NCBI GenBank assembly: GCA_964494505.1
Contig: CAZBRO010000006.1
Coordinates: 1-64,000 of the forward strand
DNA length: 64,000 bases
Origin: CAIYRG01 sp964494505
Lineage (GTDB): Bacteria; Pseudomonadota; Alphaproteobacteria; Micropepsales; Micropepsaceae
Reading direction: 5' to 3'
Below the pieces are notes generated by a model. The model was given only the letters and a program-made list of their open reading frames with translations. It was not told the origin of the DNA and ran no database searches. Shown one piece after another: positions 32,826 through 42,593 of the stretch. Each line of letters starts with the position of its first letter. Within the stretch, counting starts at the first letter, position 1. The translations under genes were made by a program, and so were the position numbers.

Positions 32826-35800
32826 ATGAATTCCTTGTTCCGTGATGCTTTCGGGCATCGCACTCCATTATCTCCTTGGGACGATAAGTCGCCTGTGAGA
32901 GAGGAGCTTTTCGGCATCGAACGGCTTGAGCAGCACGCTGAAAGCCTCGCTGCCGCACAGACGATAACAACAAGACCGCGGGCGGTTCTGTCCCTGCACA
33001 CTCGGCTCGATGATAATGCGGCGGTATTGCTCGCTGCTTACCGGGCGAGCGCAGCAGAGTTGGATAGCGGCCGGGGTGTGGTTCCCGCCGCAGAATGGCT
33101 GCTCGACAACTATCACGTGGTCGAAGAACAGATTCACGAGATTCGGGACGACTTGCCCCGCGGCTATTATCGTCAATTGCCCAAATTGGCCGAGGGACCC
33201 TTTGCCGGTTATCCCAGAGTTTTCGGTCTTGCCTGGGCATTCGTGGCGCACACCGACAGCCACTTCGACCCAGAACGATTGCGCCGTTTCATTGCGGCTT
33301 ATCAGAGGGTGCAGCCCTTTCAGATCGGTGAGTTGTGGGCCGTTGCCATCACGCTACGCATCGTGCTTGTGGAAAACCTTCGTCGGTTGGCGGACCAGAT
33401 AACAGCGGGTCGAGATGCGCGCGCGGATGCCGAAGCTCTGGCCGAACGATTGCTGCAACCGGGACGCGCTCTGTCTGCGCTCGAAAGGGACATTTCCACA
33501 CGCTCGACTGGGCCCATATCCGAACGATTTGCGGCGGAGCTTGCAAAGCGGCTCAGAGACCAAGATCCAAGGATTACGCCTGCGCTTGAGTGGCTGGAGG
33601 AACGGCTCAGGCTTCAGGGCACCTCCGTTAACGAAGTCGTGCAACATGCCCAACAAAGGCAGGGCGCATCCAATCTCACCGTCCGCAATGTCATCACGAG
33701 CATGCGGCTCATTTCCGATATCGATTGGGCAGAGTTGTTCGAAAGCGTAAGTCTCGTGGATGAACGGCTCGGCGCAGCGAGCGCCTTTGCCGCAATGGAT
33801 TTTCCGACGCGGAATTTGTACCGAAGCGCGATTGAACAATTGGCGCGCCACTCTTCTTTTTCGGAACTCGAAATTGCAAAGACTGCAATCGAGGCTTCGC
33901 GTGCGGCTGCTGCTGCTGAAGCAGCCGATATGACGGAGGCGCAGCGCACCGGCGACCCGGGCTACCATCTGATTGGTAAAGGCCGGCACACGCTCGAGCA
34001 AACCATGGGATTTCGCGCTCCTTTGCGGTTGCAGATAAGCAGGCTCGGCAGCCGCCTCGGAATTGGCGGATATGTTGGCGCGATTGGGCTCGTCACCATT
34101 TTGCTGCTGGGTCTCGGGCTGTGGGCCGTTTCCGGCCTGGAAGCCAGGTTGGCCACGCTGTTTGTATTGCTGGCGTTTCTCCCGGCCACGGAGGCGGCGT
34201 CGGCCATCGTCAACCGGATCATCGCCTGGACCTTCGGTGCGGTACCTTTACCGGGTCTGGAACTCCAGGCGGGCGTTCCGCCGCAGCTTCGAACGCTGAT
34301 CGCGGTTCCGACGCTGCTGACCAACGAAGCCGATCTCGAGGAACAGATTGAACGGCTGGAGGTCCATCACCTCGCCGGCGCCGGAGGCGATTTGACGTTC
34401 GCTCTGCTCCTGGATGGAGCCGATGCGGATCGGGAGATCGTTGAAGACGACGCCCGACTCCTTTCCGCCGGAGTGGAAGCAATCGCACAGTTGAATCGCC
34501 GGTACGGGCCCGGCGCCGGCGGCGACCGCTTCCTGCTGCTGCATCGGCGCCGCGTGTTCAATGCGAGCGAGAACAAATGGATTGGATGGGAGCGCAAGAG
34601 AGGCAAGCTTCATGAGCTTAACCGCCTGCTCCGCGGCGCGACCGACACGACATTCGCTTCGATCGAGGGCTGCGCGCCGCGCGTACCTGCCAATGTGCGC
34701 TATGTGATCACCCTGGATGCCGATACGCGGCTGCCGCGCGATGCAGCCATTCGGTTGATCGGCAAGATGGCCCATCCCTTGAATCAGCCCAAATTCAACC
34801 GCGCGGAGCAACGCATCGTCGAAGGTTTCGGCATTCTTCAGCCTCGCGTAACGCCCTCTTTGCCGGTCGGACGGGAAGGTTCCCTCTATCAAAGAGTCTT
34901 CTCCGCGCCCGGCGGCATGGATCCTTATGCGGCCGCCGTTTCCGACGTCTATCAGGATCTCTTCGGCGAGGGCTCCTATACCGGCAAAGGAATTTACGAC
35001 GTCGACGCGTTCGAGACGGCACTCGCGGGCCGCATCCCTGAAAATACGCTGCTCAGCCACGATCTTTTCGAGGGCACTTTTGTGCGGGCCGGCCTCGCCT
35101 CCGATATCGAGGTGGTGGAGGAATTTCCCTCTCGCTACGATGTCGCGGCCAGACGCCAGCATCGGTGGACGCGCGGCGACTGGCAGCTCCTTCCCTGGAT
35201 GTTCGGGCATCGAACCGGTCCTCTGGCCGTGCCCCCGCTTGGCCGCTGGAAGATGCTGGACAATCTGCGGCGGTCGCTGCTTGCGCCCTCAACGCTCGCG
35301 GCCCTTGTTCTCTGCTGGTTCCTGCCGATGCCTTCGGCGAGGGCAGCGGCTGCGTTCGTGCTCGCCGCCATCGCCATCCCGGTATTCCTTCCGACATTTT
35401 TCTCGGTGGTCCCAAGTCGCCGCGGCGTCCGTTTGCGCATTCACATCATCAAGCTGATCCACGACCTGCAACTGGCTTTCGTGCGGATGTTATTCTCGGT
35501 CGCGTTCCTCGCTGATCATGCATGGAAGACGCTCGATGCCATCGGCCGGACGTCGGTGCGGCTACTCGTGACGCGCCACCACCTACTGGAATGGACGACA
35601 GCCGCACAATCCGCCGGAAGCCCTCGGCTGGATATTTGGGGTTTCTATGGGAAAATGGCAGGCGGGACAGTGCTCGCGCTTGTTATGGCGGTTACCGCGA
35701 TCGCTGCCGAACCGTCATCCTGGCCGCTGACCGTATCGTTCGCGGGTCTTTTTCTGACAGGGCCGGCGCTCGCCCTGTGGAGCAGCCGGTCGCGCACCGT

Positions 35801-38800
35801 TGCGCGACAGCTCACCGCTTCCGACCCGGATGCGTGCGAGTTGCGCCTTGTCGCCCGTCGCACCTGGCGCTTCTTCGAGACGTTCGTGACGCCGTCGGAC
35901 AACATGCTCCCGCCGGACAATTTCCAGGAAGTTCCGAAGCCTGTCGTGGCTCACCGGACTTCGCCGACCAATATTGGTCTCTATCTGCTTTCGGCCGTTG
36001 CCGCCCGCGACTTCGGCTGGGCAGGAACGACGGAAACCGTCGAGCGTCTGGAAACCGCCCTCGCCACAATGCAGAGGCTGCAGCGCTTCAAGGGCCATTT
36101 CTTCAACTGGTACGACACACGGGACTTACGAGCGCTCGATCCCCCTTACGTCTCATCGGTCGATAGCGGCAATCTCGCGGGTTATCTGATCGTGGTCGCC
36201 AACGCCTGCGAAGAGTGGATCGCCTCTCTTGGACCGAACGCTCGGCTCGGCATGATGGATAATGTACGCCTTGCGCAGGAGGCGCTCGATGCTCTGCCCA
36301 TCGGGCGAGCCGATCACGTAGGCCAAGTCCTTTCCATCCTCGCGGACATCGAAACCCAGTTGAATAGCGCGCGCGCGACCGAAAACCTGCTGCCGGCGCT
36401 GAAGCGGCTGGCGCAAAAGGCCGGTCATGGCGTTGAGAACCTTGGGCAGATCGTGGGGAGCGGCAGCCTTCAGGATATCGTTTTCTGGATTGACGCCTTG
36501 AAAAAGTCGGTGGCCGAACACGGCCGCGATCGAACTCAGATCGCCGATGCGCCGCACGCACTGGAAGATCGTTTGCGTGCGCTCGCCGGCACCGCGCGCA
36601 CGATGGCGATTGGTATGGATTTCGCTTTCCTTCTCGATCCTGAGCGCAAATTGCTATCCATCGGCTATAGCATGCCCGATCAGAACCTCGATGCCGGTTG
36701 CTACGATCTGCTCGCTTCGGAAGCGCGGCTGGCGAGCCTCTTTGCCATCGCGAAAGGCGATGTTCCGACACGGCATTGGTTTCGGCTCGGCCGGGCAGCA
36801 ACCCCCGCCGGAAACGGATCGGCTTTGATCTCGTGGTCCGGAAGCATGTTCGAATATCTGATGCCGTCATTGGTGATGCGGGCGCCAATCGGGAGCGTGC
36901 TGGAGCAGACAAATCGCCTCGTGGTAGAGCGCCAGCAGTCTTACGCACGGTCGCTGGGCATTCCTTGGGGCATCTCGGAATCGGCCTATAACGCCCGCGA
37001 CACGGAATTCACCTACCAATATTCCAACTTCGGCGTTCCGAGTCTCGCGCTGAAGCGCGGACTCTCCGAAGATCTGGTGATTGCGCCATATGCAACGGGC
37101 CTTGCAGCCATGGTGGACCCGCGTGGAGCGCGGCAGAATTTCAGCATGCTTGCCGCCATGGGCGCGTCCGGCCGCTACGGGTTCTACGAATCTCTCGATT
37201 TCACCCGCTCGCGGCTTCCCGATGACCAGGATGTCGCGATCGTTCGCACCTACATGGCCCATCATCAGGGAATGACCATCGTTGCCATCGCGAACACCCT
37301 GAACGACGGCCAGATGCGCTCCCGATTCCATCGCGAACCCATGATTCAGGCAAGCGAACTCTTGCTTCAGGAACGCATGCCCGAAAACGTCGCTGTGGTG
37401 CCTCCGCGGGCGGAGGAGGTGAAGGCCTCGGCGGAAGAAATGAGGGCCGAGGCTCCGGCCATGCGCCGACTCACGACGGCTTCCCTGGGACCACCGACAA
37501 CGCATTTGCTGTCGAACGGACGTTACGCAGTCATGCTGACCGCGGCAGGCGCGGGCTACAGCCGTTGGCGGGATATCGCGGTGACGCGGTGGCAGGAGGA
37601 CGCCACACGTGACGACTGGGGCTCCTTCATTTTTCTTCGCGATGTAGAGAGCGGAAACATCTGGTCTGCGGGCGCCCATCCGGTTGCTGCGGAATACAAC
37701 GAAGTCCTCTTCAGCGAGGATCACGCCGAATTCATCCGTCGCGACGGCACTTTGACGACGACAATGGATGTTCTCATCTCCGGCGAAGTTGACGGCGAGG
37801 TTCGCCGCGTATCGCTCGCCAACAGCGGACGCCGTGCGCGAGACATCGAGATCACGTCCTATGCCGAAATCGTCCTGACGAATTCGGCTGCGGACAATGC
37901 GCATCCGGCATTTTCCAAGATGTTCGTCATAACCGAGCATCTCGCCGAATTTGGTGCGCTCATCGCCACGCGCCGCCCGCGCTCGCATGAGGAGCCGCTT
38001 ATATGGGCAGCCCATTTCGCTGTCGTGGAGGGAGAATCGTTCTCTGAACCGCAATACGAGACCGACCGGGCCCGCTTCGTCGGCCGGGGGCACGATATCA
38101 ATACAGCGGCCGCCATAGGCAATGGCGTGCCCCTTTCGAATACAGTCGGGACGGTTCTCGATCCGATGTTTTCGCTCAGGCATCGGGTGAAGATCTCGCC
38201 CGGCAAAGTGGCGCGGGTCGCGTTCTGGACCATTGTCGCGTCGTCACGGAGCGAGCTCCTGGACCTGATCGACAGTCATCACGATCGCAGCGCGTTTGAC
38301 CGGGCAAGAACGCTCGCCTGGACACAGGCGCAGGTCGAACTTCGGCATTTGGGCATAGAGGCCGAGGAGGCGGCGGACTTTCAGCGTCTGGCCGCACCCA
38401 TTCTATACGCCGATCCGCGCTTCAGAGTGTCGTCGGCTGCGATCGTGCGCGGTGCGGGCGCCCAGTCCGGTCTATGGCCATATGCGATTTCGGGCGATCT
38501 GCCCATCGTGCTCCTGCGCATCGACGAGACCGAGGACATGGCCCAGGTTCGTGAGCTGCTGCGCGCGCATGAATATTGGCGCATGAAGCGCCTCAGTGTG
38601 GATCTTGTGATCGTCAACGAGCACGCATCCTCATATATGCAGGATCTTCAGGTCGCGATCGACACCGCCTTGCGTACCAGCCAATCGCGGCTTCGCTTCG
38701 GCGAAGAGCTCACACAAGGCTCGATTTATGCGCTTCGCGCCGACCTGATGAGCGCCGAGGCGCTGGCCCTTCTTCAATCGGCCGCACGCGTGGTGCTGGT

Positions 38801-41414
38801 CGCGCGCCGGGGGCCCATTGCGGATCAGCTTGCCCGTCTACCGCAACCGCGACTTCCTTCGCTGCCGGTCCGCCGTCAGAAAGGGGCGGCGCCGGTAAAC
38901 CGGCCGTCTCTGGCGCGCTCGCAGATGAACCTCGAGTTCTTCAATGGATTTGGAGGCTTTGCCAAAGACGGCCGGGAATATGTGACCATCCTCGATGGCG
39001 GGCGTACGACGCCTGCGCCGTGGATCAACGTGATCGCGAATCCTGCTTTCGGTTTCCAGGTGTCTGCGGGAGGCAGCGGTTATACCTGGGCACAAAGCAG
39101 CCGCGAGAACCAGCTCACGCCGTGGTCCAACGACCCGGTCGCGGACCCGATTGGGGAAGCGATCTACATCCGCGACGAAATGACCGGCGATCTCTGGAGC
39201 CCAACCGCACAACCGATCCGTGATGGCGGGACCTACGTTGCGCGCCATGGTTACGGCTACAGCCGCTTTGAACACGAGGCGAATGGCATCGCGCTCCAAT
39301 TGCTGCAATACGTGCCGCTTGCCGATCCAATCAAGATTTCGCGGCTGACCCTTCGCAATCTTTCCGGTCGGCCCCGCCGGCTGTCGATTACGGCCTACAC
39401 GGAATGGGTTCTCGGCAAATATCGCGGCGCTTCGGGTCCCTTTGTTACAACCGAGATAGATGGGACAACCGGTGCGATGCTGGCTTGCAATCCGTGGAAC
39501 GTCGTTTTCTCCGGCCGCGTCGCCTTTGCCGATCTCAACGGCCGGCAAACAGCGTGGACGGCGGACCGTGCCGAATTTCTTGGACGCAGCGGAGGAGGGG
39601 CTGCCGCACCGGCGGCGCTTACCGGAAGGGTTCCTCTGTCCGGCGCGGTGGGAGCGGGAGTCGATCCGTGCGCTGCCTTGCAGCGCATCGTCGAGCTCGC
39701 GGCCGGCGAGACGATTGAAGTCGTCTCATTCCTCGGAGAATGCGGTACGGCAGATGCAGCCCGCGCGCTGATCGCACGCTACCGACAGGCGGATCTCGAC
39801 GCCGTTCTCGACGAGGTAACGGAGCACTGGACGACGATTCTCGGCGCCGTACAGGTCAAAACGCCGGACCGGGCAATGGACATCATGCTGAACGGATGGT
39901 TGCTTTATCAGACGTTCGCGTGCCGCATCTGGGCGCGCTCGGCGTTTTATCAGGCAAGCGGCGCTTATGGTTTCCGCGATCAGCTTCAGGACGGCATGGC
40001 GTTGACATTCGCCAAGCCGGATGAGACGCGGGCACACATCCTGCGTGCCGCCGCGCGGCAGTTCGTGGAAGGGGATGTTCAGCATTGGTGGCTCCCCAAT
40101 TCCGGGCGGGGCGTGCGAACGCAGATATCGGACGATCGCGTCTGGCTCGCATTCTCCGCTGCCACATATGTCGCCGCCTCGGGGGATCGTGCAATTCTGG
40201 ATGAGTGTGTTCCGTTTCTGGAGGGCCCGGCCCTGCATCCCGGCGAGCACGACGCATTCTTCCAACCGAGCGTGTCGGAGGAATCGCCCTCGCTGTTTGA
40301 ACACTGCGCCCGAGGCTTAGACCAATCTCTGAAGCTCACGGGCGTCCACGGCCTGCCGCTCATTGGCACCGGCGACTGGAACGACGGGATGAACCGGGTG
40401 GGTGAGGCCGGCAAGGGCGAAAGCGTGTGGCTCGGATGGTTGCTGGTCCTGACCATAGAGCTTTTCGCGCCGCTGGCGGAAACGCGCGACGCAGATCGCG
40501 CCCGGCGTTGGCGGGCTCATGCGGCCTCCGTCCGGGAAGCGCTTGAACGAGAGGCGTGGGATGGCGAATGGTATCGCCGCGCGACTTACGACAATGGAAC
40601 CTGGCTCGGCTCGATCACAAGCGAAGAGTGCAGGATCGATTCGATTGCTCAGTCCTGGGCTGTGCTGTCGGGCGCCGCCAATCCGGCGCGGGCCCGCATC
40701 GCGATGGAATCGCTCGAACGGCACTTGATCCGCCGAGGCGAGGGATTGGCTCTCCTGTTCACGCCGCCCTTCGACAAGACGCCACTCGATCCCGGTTACA
40801 TCCGAGGCTATCCGCCGGGGCTGCGCGAAAATGGCGGGCAATACAGCCACGCCGGCATGTGGGCGATCCTCGCATTTGCGAAATTGGGGGCAGCCGAAAA
40901 AGCCGTTGAGCTGTTTGCAATGCTCAACCCGATCAACCACGCGCGCACGCAAAATGATGCGGACCGTTACAAGGTAGAACCCTACGTCGTCGCCGCCGAT
41001 GTCTATTCTGTGGCGCCTCATATCGGGCGTGGTGGATGGACGTGGTACACCGGCGCGGCGGGATGGATGTATCGTGCCGGCCTGGAGGGTATTCTGGGCA
41101 TTCGGCGCGAGGGGGGATTCCTTGTCGTGGAGCCCTGCATTCCCGCTGCATGGCCCGGATTCGAAGCCACCGTGAACGTTGAAACCGGCCATTACAAGAT
41201 TCGAGTGGAGACTCCATCCGCTGGCGGCGAAAAAGTCTGGCGGGCCGTTTTAGATGGCACCCCGATTGGTTGCGCGGGAGGGCGCGTCCGGATCCCTCTG
41301 GGGCCCGGTACGCACGATATAATAATATCCTTTGGAGGTCATTTCGAAAAGCTACAGACCGATGAACAAACAGGCTCGCAAGCTATCCTTCCAGAAAATC
41401 TCCGAGTGCCATAA
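32826..41414 (+). CDS. ndvB: Cyclic beta-1,2-glucan synthase
   Basis: A giant inner-membrane enzyme (2,862 residues, normal for the family) that starts, elongates and cyclises periplasmic beta-1,2-glucans used in osmoadaptation and host interaction. The N-terminal region contains TM helices near 412-462, 818-865 and 938-985 around the GT84 domain (VITLDADTRLPRDAAIRLIGK near 625). A glycoamylase-like domain covers about 1250-1490 (YNARDTEFTYQYSNFGVPSL). Two GH94 N-terminal beta domains start near 1560 and 2040. The GH94 (alpha/alpha)6 domain has YGFRDQLQDGMAL near 2375 and the catalytic-Asp motif GTGDWNDGMNRVG near 2515. GGAAAGG precedes the ATG at 32826; starts further upstream lack one. Confidence 0.95.
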   Translation: MNSLFRDAFGHRTPLSPWDDKSPVREELFGIERLEQHAESLAAAQTITTRPRAVLSLHTRLDDNAAVLLAAYRASAAELDSGRGVVPAAEWLLDNYHVVEEQIHEIRDDLPRGYYRQLPKLAEGPFAGYPRVFGLAWAFVAHTDSHFDPERLRRFIAAYQRVQPFQIGELWAVAITLRIVLVENLRRLADQITAGRDARADAEALAERLLQPGRALSALERDISTRSTGPISERFAAELAKRLRDQDPRITPALEWLEERLRLQGTSVNEVVQHAQQRQGASNLTVRNVITSMRLISDIDWAELFESVSLVDERLGAASAFAAMDFPTRNLYRSAIEQLARHSSFSELEIAKTAIEASRAAAAAEAADMTEAQRTGDPGYHLIGKGRHTLEQTMGFRAPLRLQISRLGSRLGIGGYVGAIGLVTILLLGLGLWAVSGLEARLATLFVLLAFLPATEAASAIVNRIIAWTFGAVPLPGLELQAGVPPQLRTLIAVPTLLTNEADLEEQIERLEVHHLAGAGGDLTFALLLDGADADREIVEDDARLLSAGVEAIAQLNRRYGPGAGGDRFLLLHRRRVFNASENKWIGWERKRGKLHELNRLLRGATDTTFASIEGCAPRVPANVRYVITLDADTRLPRDAAIRLIGKMAHPLNQPKFNRAEQRIVEGFGILQPRVTPSLPVGREGSLYQRVFSAPGGMDPYAAAVSDVYQDLFGEGSYTGKGIYDVDAFETALAGRIPENTLLSHDLFEGTFVRAGLASDIEVVEEFPSRYDVAARRQHRWTRGDWQLLPWMFGHRTGPLAVPPLGRWKMLDNLRRSLLAPSTLAALVLCWFLPMPSARAAAAFVLAAIAIPVFLPTFFSVVPSRRGVRLRIHIIKLIHDLQLAFVRMLFSVAFLADHAWKTLDAIGRTSVRLLVTRHHLLEWTTAAQSAGSPRLDIWGFYGKMAGGTVLALVMAVTAIAAEPSSWPLTVSFAGLFLTGPALALWSSRSRTVARQLTASDPDACELRLVARRTWRFFETFVTPSDNMLPPDNFQEVPKPVVAHRTSPTNIGLYLLSAVAARDFGWAGTTETVERLETALATMQRLQRFKGHFFNWYDTRDLRALDPPYVSSVDSGNLAGYLIVVANACEEWIASLGPNARLGMMDNVRLAQEALDALPIGRADHVGQVLSILADIETQLNSARATENLLPALKRLAQKAGHGVENLGQIVGSGSLQDIVFWIDALKKSVAEHGRDRTQIADAPHALEDRLRALAGTARTMAIGMDFAFLLDPERKLLSIGYSMPDQNLDAGCYDLLASEARLASLFAIAKGDVPTRHWFRLGRAATPAGNGSALISWSGSMFEYLMPSLVMRAPIGSVLEQTNRLVVERQQSYARSLGIPWGISESAYNARDTEFTYQYSNFGVPSLALKRGLSEDLVIAPYATGLAAMVDPRGARQNFSMLAAMGASGRYGFYESLDFTRSRLPDDQDVAIVRTYMAHHQGMTIVAIANTLNDGQMRSRFHREPMIQASELLLQERMPENVAVVPPRAEEVKASAEEMRAEAPAMRRLTTASLGPPTTHLLSNGRYAVMLTAAGAGYSRWRDIAVTRWQEDATRDDWGSFIFLRDVESGNIWSAGAHPVAAEYNEVLFSEDHAEFIRRDGTLTTTMDVLISGEVDGEVRRVSLANSGRRARDIEITSYAEIVLTNSAADNAHPAFSKMFVITEHLAEFGALIATRRPRSHEEPLIWAAHFAVVEGESFSEPQYETDRARFVGRGHDINTAAAIGNGVPLSNTVGTVLDPMFSLRHRVKISPGKVARVAFWTIVASSRSELLDLIDSHHDRSAFDRARTLAWTQAQVELRHLGIEAEEAADFQRLAAPILYADPRFRVSSAAIVRGAGAQSGLWPYAISGDLPIVLLRIDETEDMAQVRELLRAHEYWRMKRLSVDLVIVNEHASSYMQDLQVAIDTALRTSQSRLRFGEELTQGSIYALRADLMSAEALALLQSAARVVLVARRGPIADQLARLPQPRLPSLPVRRQKGAAPVNRPSLARSQMNLEFFNGFGGFAKDGREYVTILDGGRTTPAPWINVIANPAFGFQVSAGGSGYTWAQSSRENQLTPWSNDPVADPIGEAIYIRDEMTGDLWSPTAQPIRDGGTYVARHGYGYSRFEHEANGIALQLLQYVPLADPIKISRLTLRNLSGRPRRLSITAYTEWVLGKYRGASGPFVTTEIDGTTGAMLACNPWNVVFSGRVAFADLNGRQTAWTADRAEFLGRSGGGAAAPAALTGRVPLSGAVGAGVDPCAALQRIVELAAGETIEVVSFLGECGTADAARALIARYRQADLDAVLDEVTEHWTTILGAVQVKTPDRAMDIMLNGWLLYQTFACRIWARSAFYQASGAYGFRDQLQDGMALTFAKPDETRAHILRAAARQFVEGDVQHWWLPNSGRGVRTQISDDRVWLAFSAATYVAASGDRAILDECVPFLEGPALHPGEHDAFFQPSVSEESPSLFEHCARGLDQSLKLTGVHGLPLIGTGDWNDGMNRVGEAGKGESVWLGWLLVLTIELFAPLAETRDADRARRWRAHAASVREALEREAWDGEWYRRATYDNGTWLGSITSEECRIDSIAQSWAVLSGAANPARARIAMESLERHLIRRGEGLALLFTPPFDKTPLDPGYIRGYPPGLRENGGQYSHAGMWAILAFAKLGAAEKAVELFAMLNPINHARTQNDADRYKVEPYVVAADVYSVAPHIGRGGWTWYTGAAGWMYRAGLEGILGIRREGGFLVVEPCIPAAWPGFEATVNVETGHYKIRVETPSAGGEKVWRAVLDGTPIGCAGGRVRIPLGPGTHDIIISFGGHFEKLQTDEQTGSQAILPENLRVP

Positions 41415-41527
41415 GAGAGCCTATCGCCGGGAATGAGCAGATTCCGGGGCTGCCGCGCGCCGCGTATAGTCCCTAATCTCCACGCCAGAAAGGTGCGGCT
41501 GCTCACTTAAGTTGGGCATCTCCTGCC

Positions 41528-42451
41528 ATGGACGCATCCGCAGACGGCGTAGAAATGTCGAATTTTTGTTCGAGAGGCGCGCTGACATGCGCATTCCTCA
41601 TGCTGAGTCTTCTGGGCACGGTGAGCGCCAATGCGCTTGAGGCGAATGGACATGACCGGGACGGGCTGGGAACGAACGGTGTTCAAGCTTTTGGCGCGGG
41701 AAATTATGCGGAGGCCGAAAAGCAATTTGAGGCCGACTACAATAATCATAGCGGCAACCCGCTCGCGCAATTCAATTTGGCCGATTCCTACCGGCAGCGC
41801 GGTCAAAACGAACGAGCCAATTTGCTCTATCGACAAGCTGCTGCAGGCGGCAAGACTTACCGGCCGGACCATTTTTTGGAACCCCATGACTCCAGCACCA
41901 CGGTCAGGGATCTCGCGTGTAGACATCTCGGAGAGGACCACCAGACCGACCCGAACTGCCCCAATCTGAGCGCCGAACTGATCGTGGTGCCGGCTCCGGC
42001 TTTCGGGGTCGCCGAAGCGGCTGTTCCTCCCGTGAGCACCGTTGAGGAACTGCCTCCGCTTCTCCCGTCTGCTCAGCCCGCGGTGCAGCCGGAATACGTC
42101 AAGACGTTCGTGCTCTTCTTCGACTTCGACAAGTCGAACCTTTCGGCAGGCGCGCGCAGCATCGTGGCCGAAGCCGTAAGGACGGCGAAGCTGATGGGCC
42201 CCGTTCGCATTGTCGTAACCGGTCACACCGACACGGTTGGCACCGACCGCTACAACCAGGCGCTTTCCGAACGCAGGGCCAATTCCGTCAAGATCGAGAT
42301 GGATAGGCTCGGCCTTAACGGCGTCACCATCGTGACGGTGGGTAAAAGCTTTTCCGAGCCTTTGGTCGCAACCGGTCCGGGCGTACACGAACCGCAGAAC
42401 AGGCGAGCCACTATCGGCCTCACCAATCCGCCGCTCGCTGGAAATTTCTGA
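41528..42451 (+). CDS. OmpA-family protein with TPR-like N-terminal segment
   Basis: 307 residues: signal peptide (FLMLSLLGTVSANA), then a TPR-like helical unit (GVQAFGAGNYAEAEKQFEADYNNHSGNPLAQFNLADSYRQRGQNERANLLYRQA), a Pro-rich linker, and a C-terminal OmpA peptidoglycan-binding domain (LFFDFDKSNLSAGARSIVAEAV, VVTGHTDTVGTDRYNQALSERRANSVK). It probably tethers an envelope complex to peptidoglycan. The gene follows ndvB by 113 nt and ends before a strong hairpin. An ATG at 41558 (MSNFCSRG) is an alternative start. Confidence 0.85.
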   Translation: MDASADGVEMSNFCSRGALTCAFLMLSLLGTVSANALEANGHDRDGLGTNGVQAFGAGNYAEAEKQFEADYNNHSGNPLAQFNLADSYRQRGQNERANLLYRQAAAGGKTYRPDHFLEPHDSSTTVRDLACRHLGEDHQTDPNCPNLSAELIVVPAPAFGVAEAAVPPVSTVEELPPLLPSAQPAVQPEYVKTFVLFFDFDKSNLSAGARSIVAEAVRTAKLMGPVRIVVTGHTDTVGTDRYNQALSERRANSVKIEMDRLGLNGVTIVTVGKSFSEPLVATGPGVHEPQNRRATIGLTNPPLAGNF

Positions 42452-42460
42452 ACTGAGCGT

Positions 42461-42496
42461 CTCACTGGTCCCTGCCATCTGGCAGAGACCGGTGAG
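42461..42496. terminator. Strong hairpin between convergent ompA-like and GH15 genes
   Basis: CTCACTGGTC (42461-42470) pairs with GACCGGTGAG (42487-42496), and CTGCCA (42472-42477) pairs with TGGCAG (42480-42485), leaving a 2-nt loop; the stem is about 16 bp with one mismatch. No T-tract follows on either strand, so it may act as a transcript-end stabiliser or a bidirectional terminator helped by other factors. Confidence 0.55.
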
Positions 42497-42593
42497 GCGG
42501 CGGCAAATCGGATGGAGCGATCCTCCTCCGGAATTGCTGGGGATGATCCGTACGACGGGAACCTGTCGCCAGTTCCACTTATGGCGACGGAGT

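Noticed and set aside
34248..35210. 320-codon minus-strand frame inside ndvB
   Set aside because: Shadow of the glycosyltransferase region of the cyclic glucan synthase.
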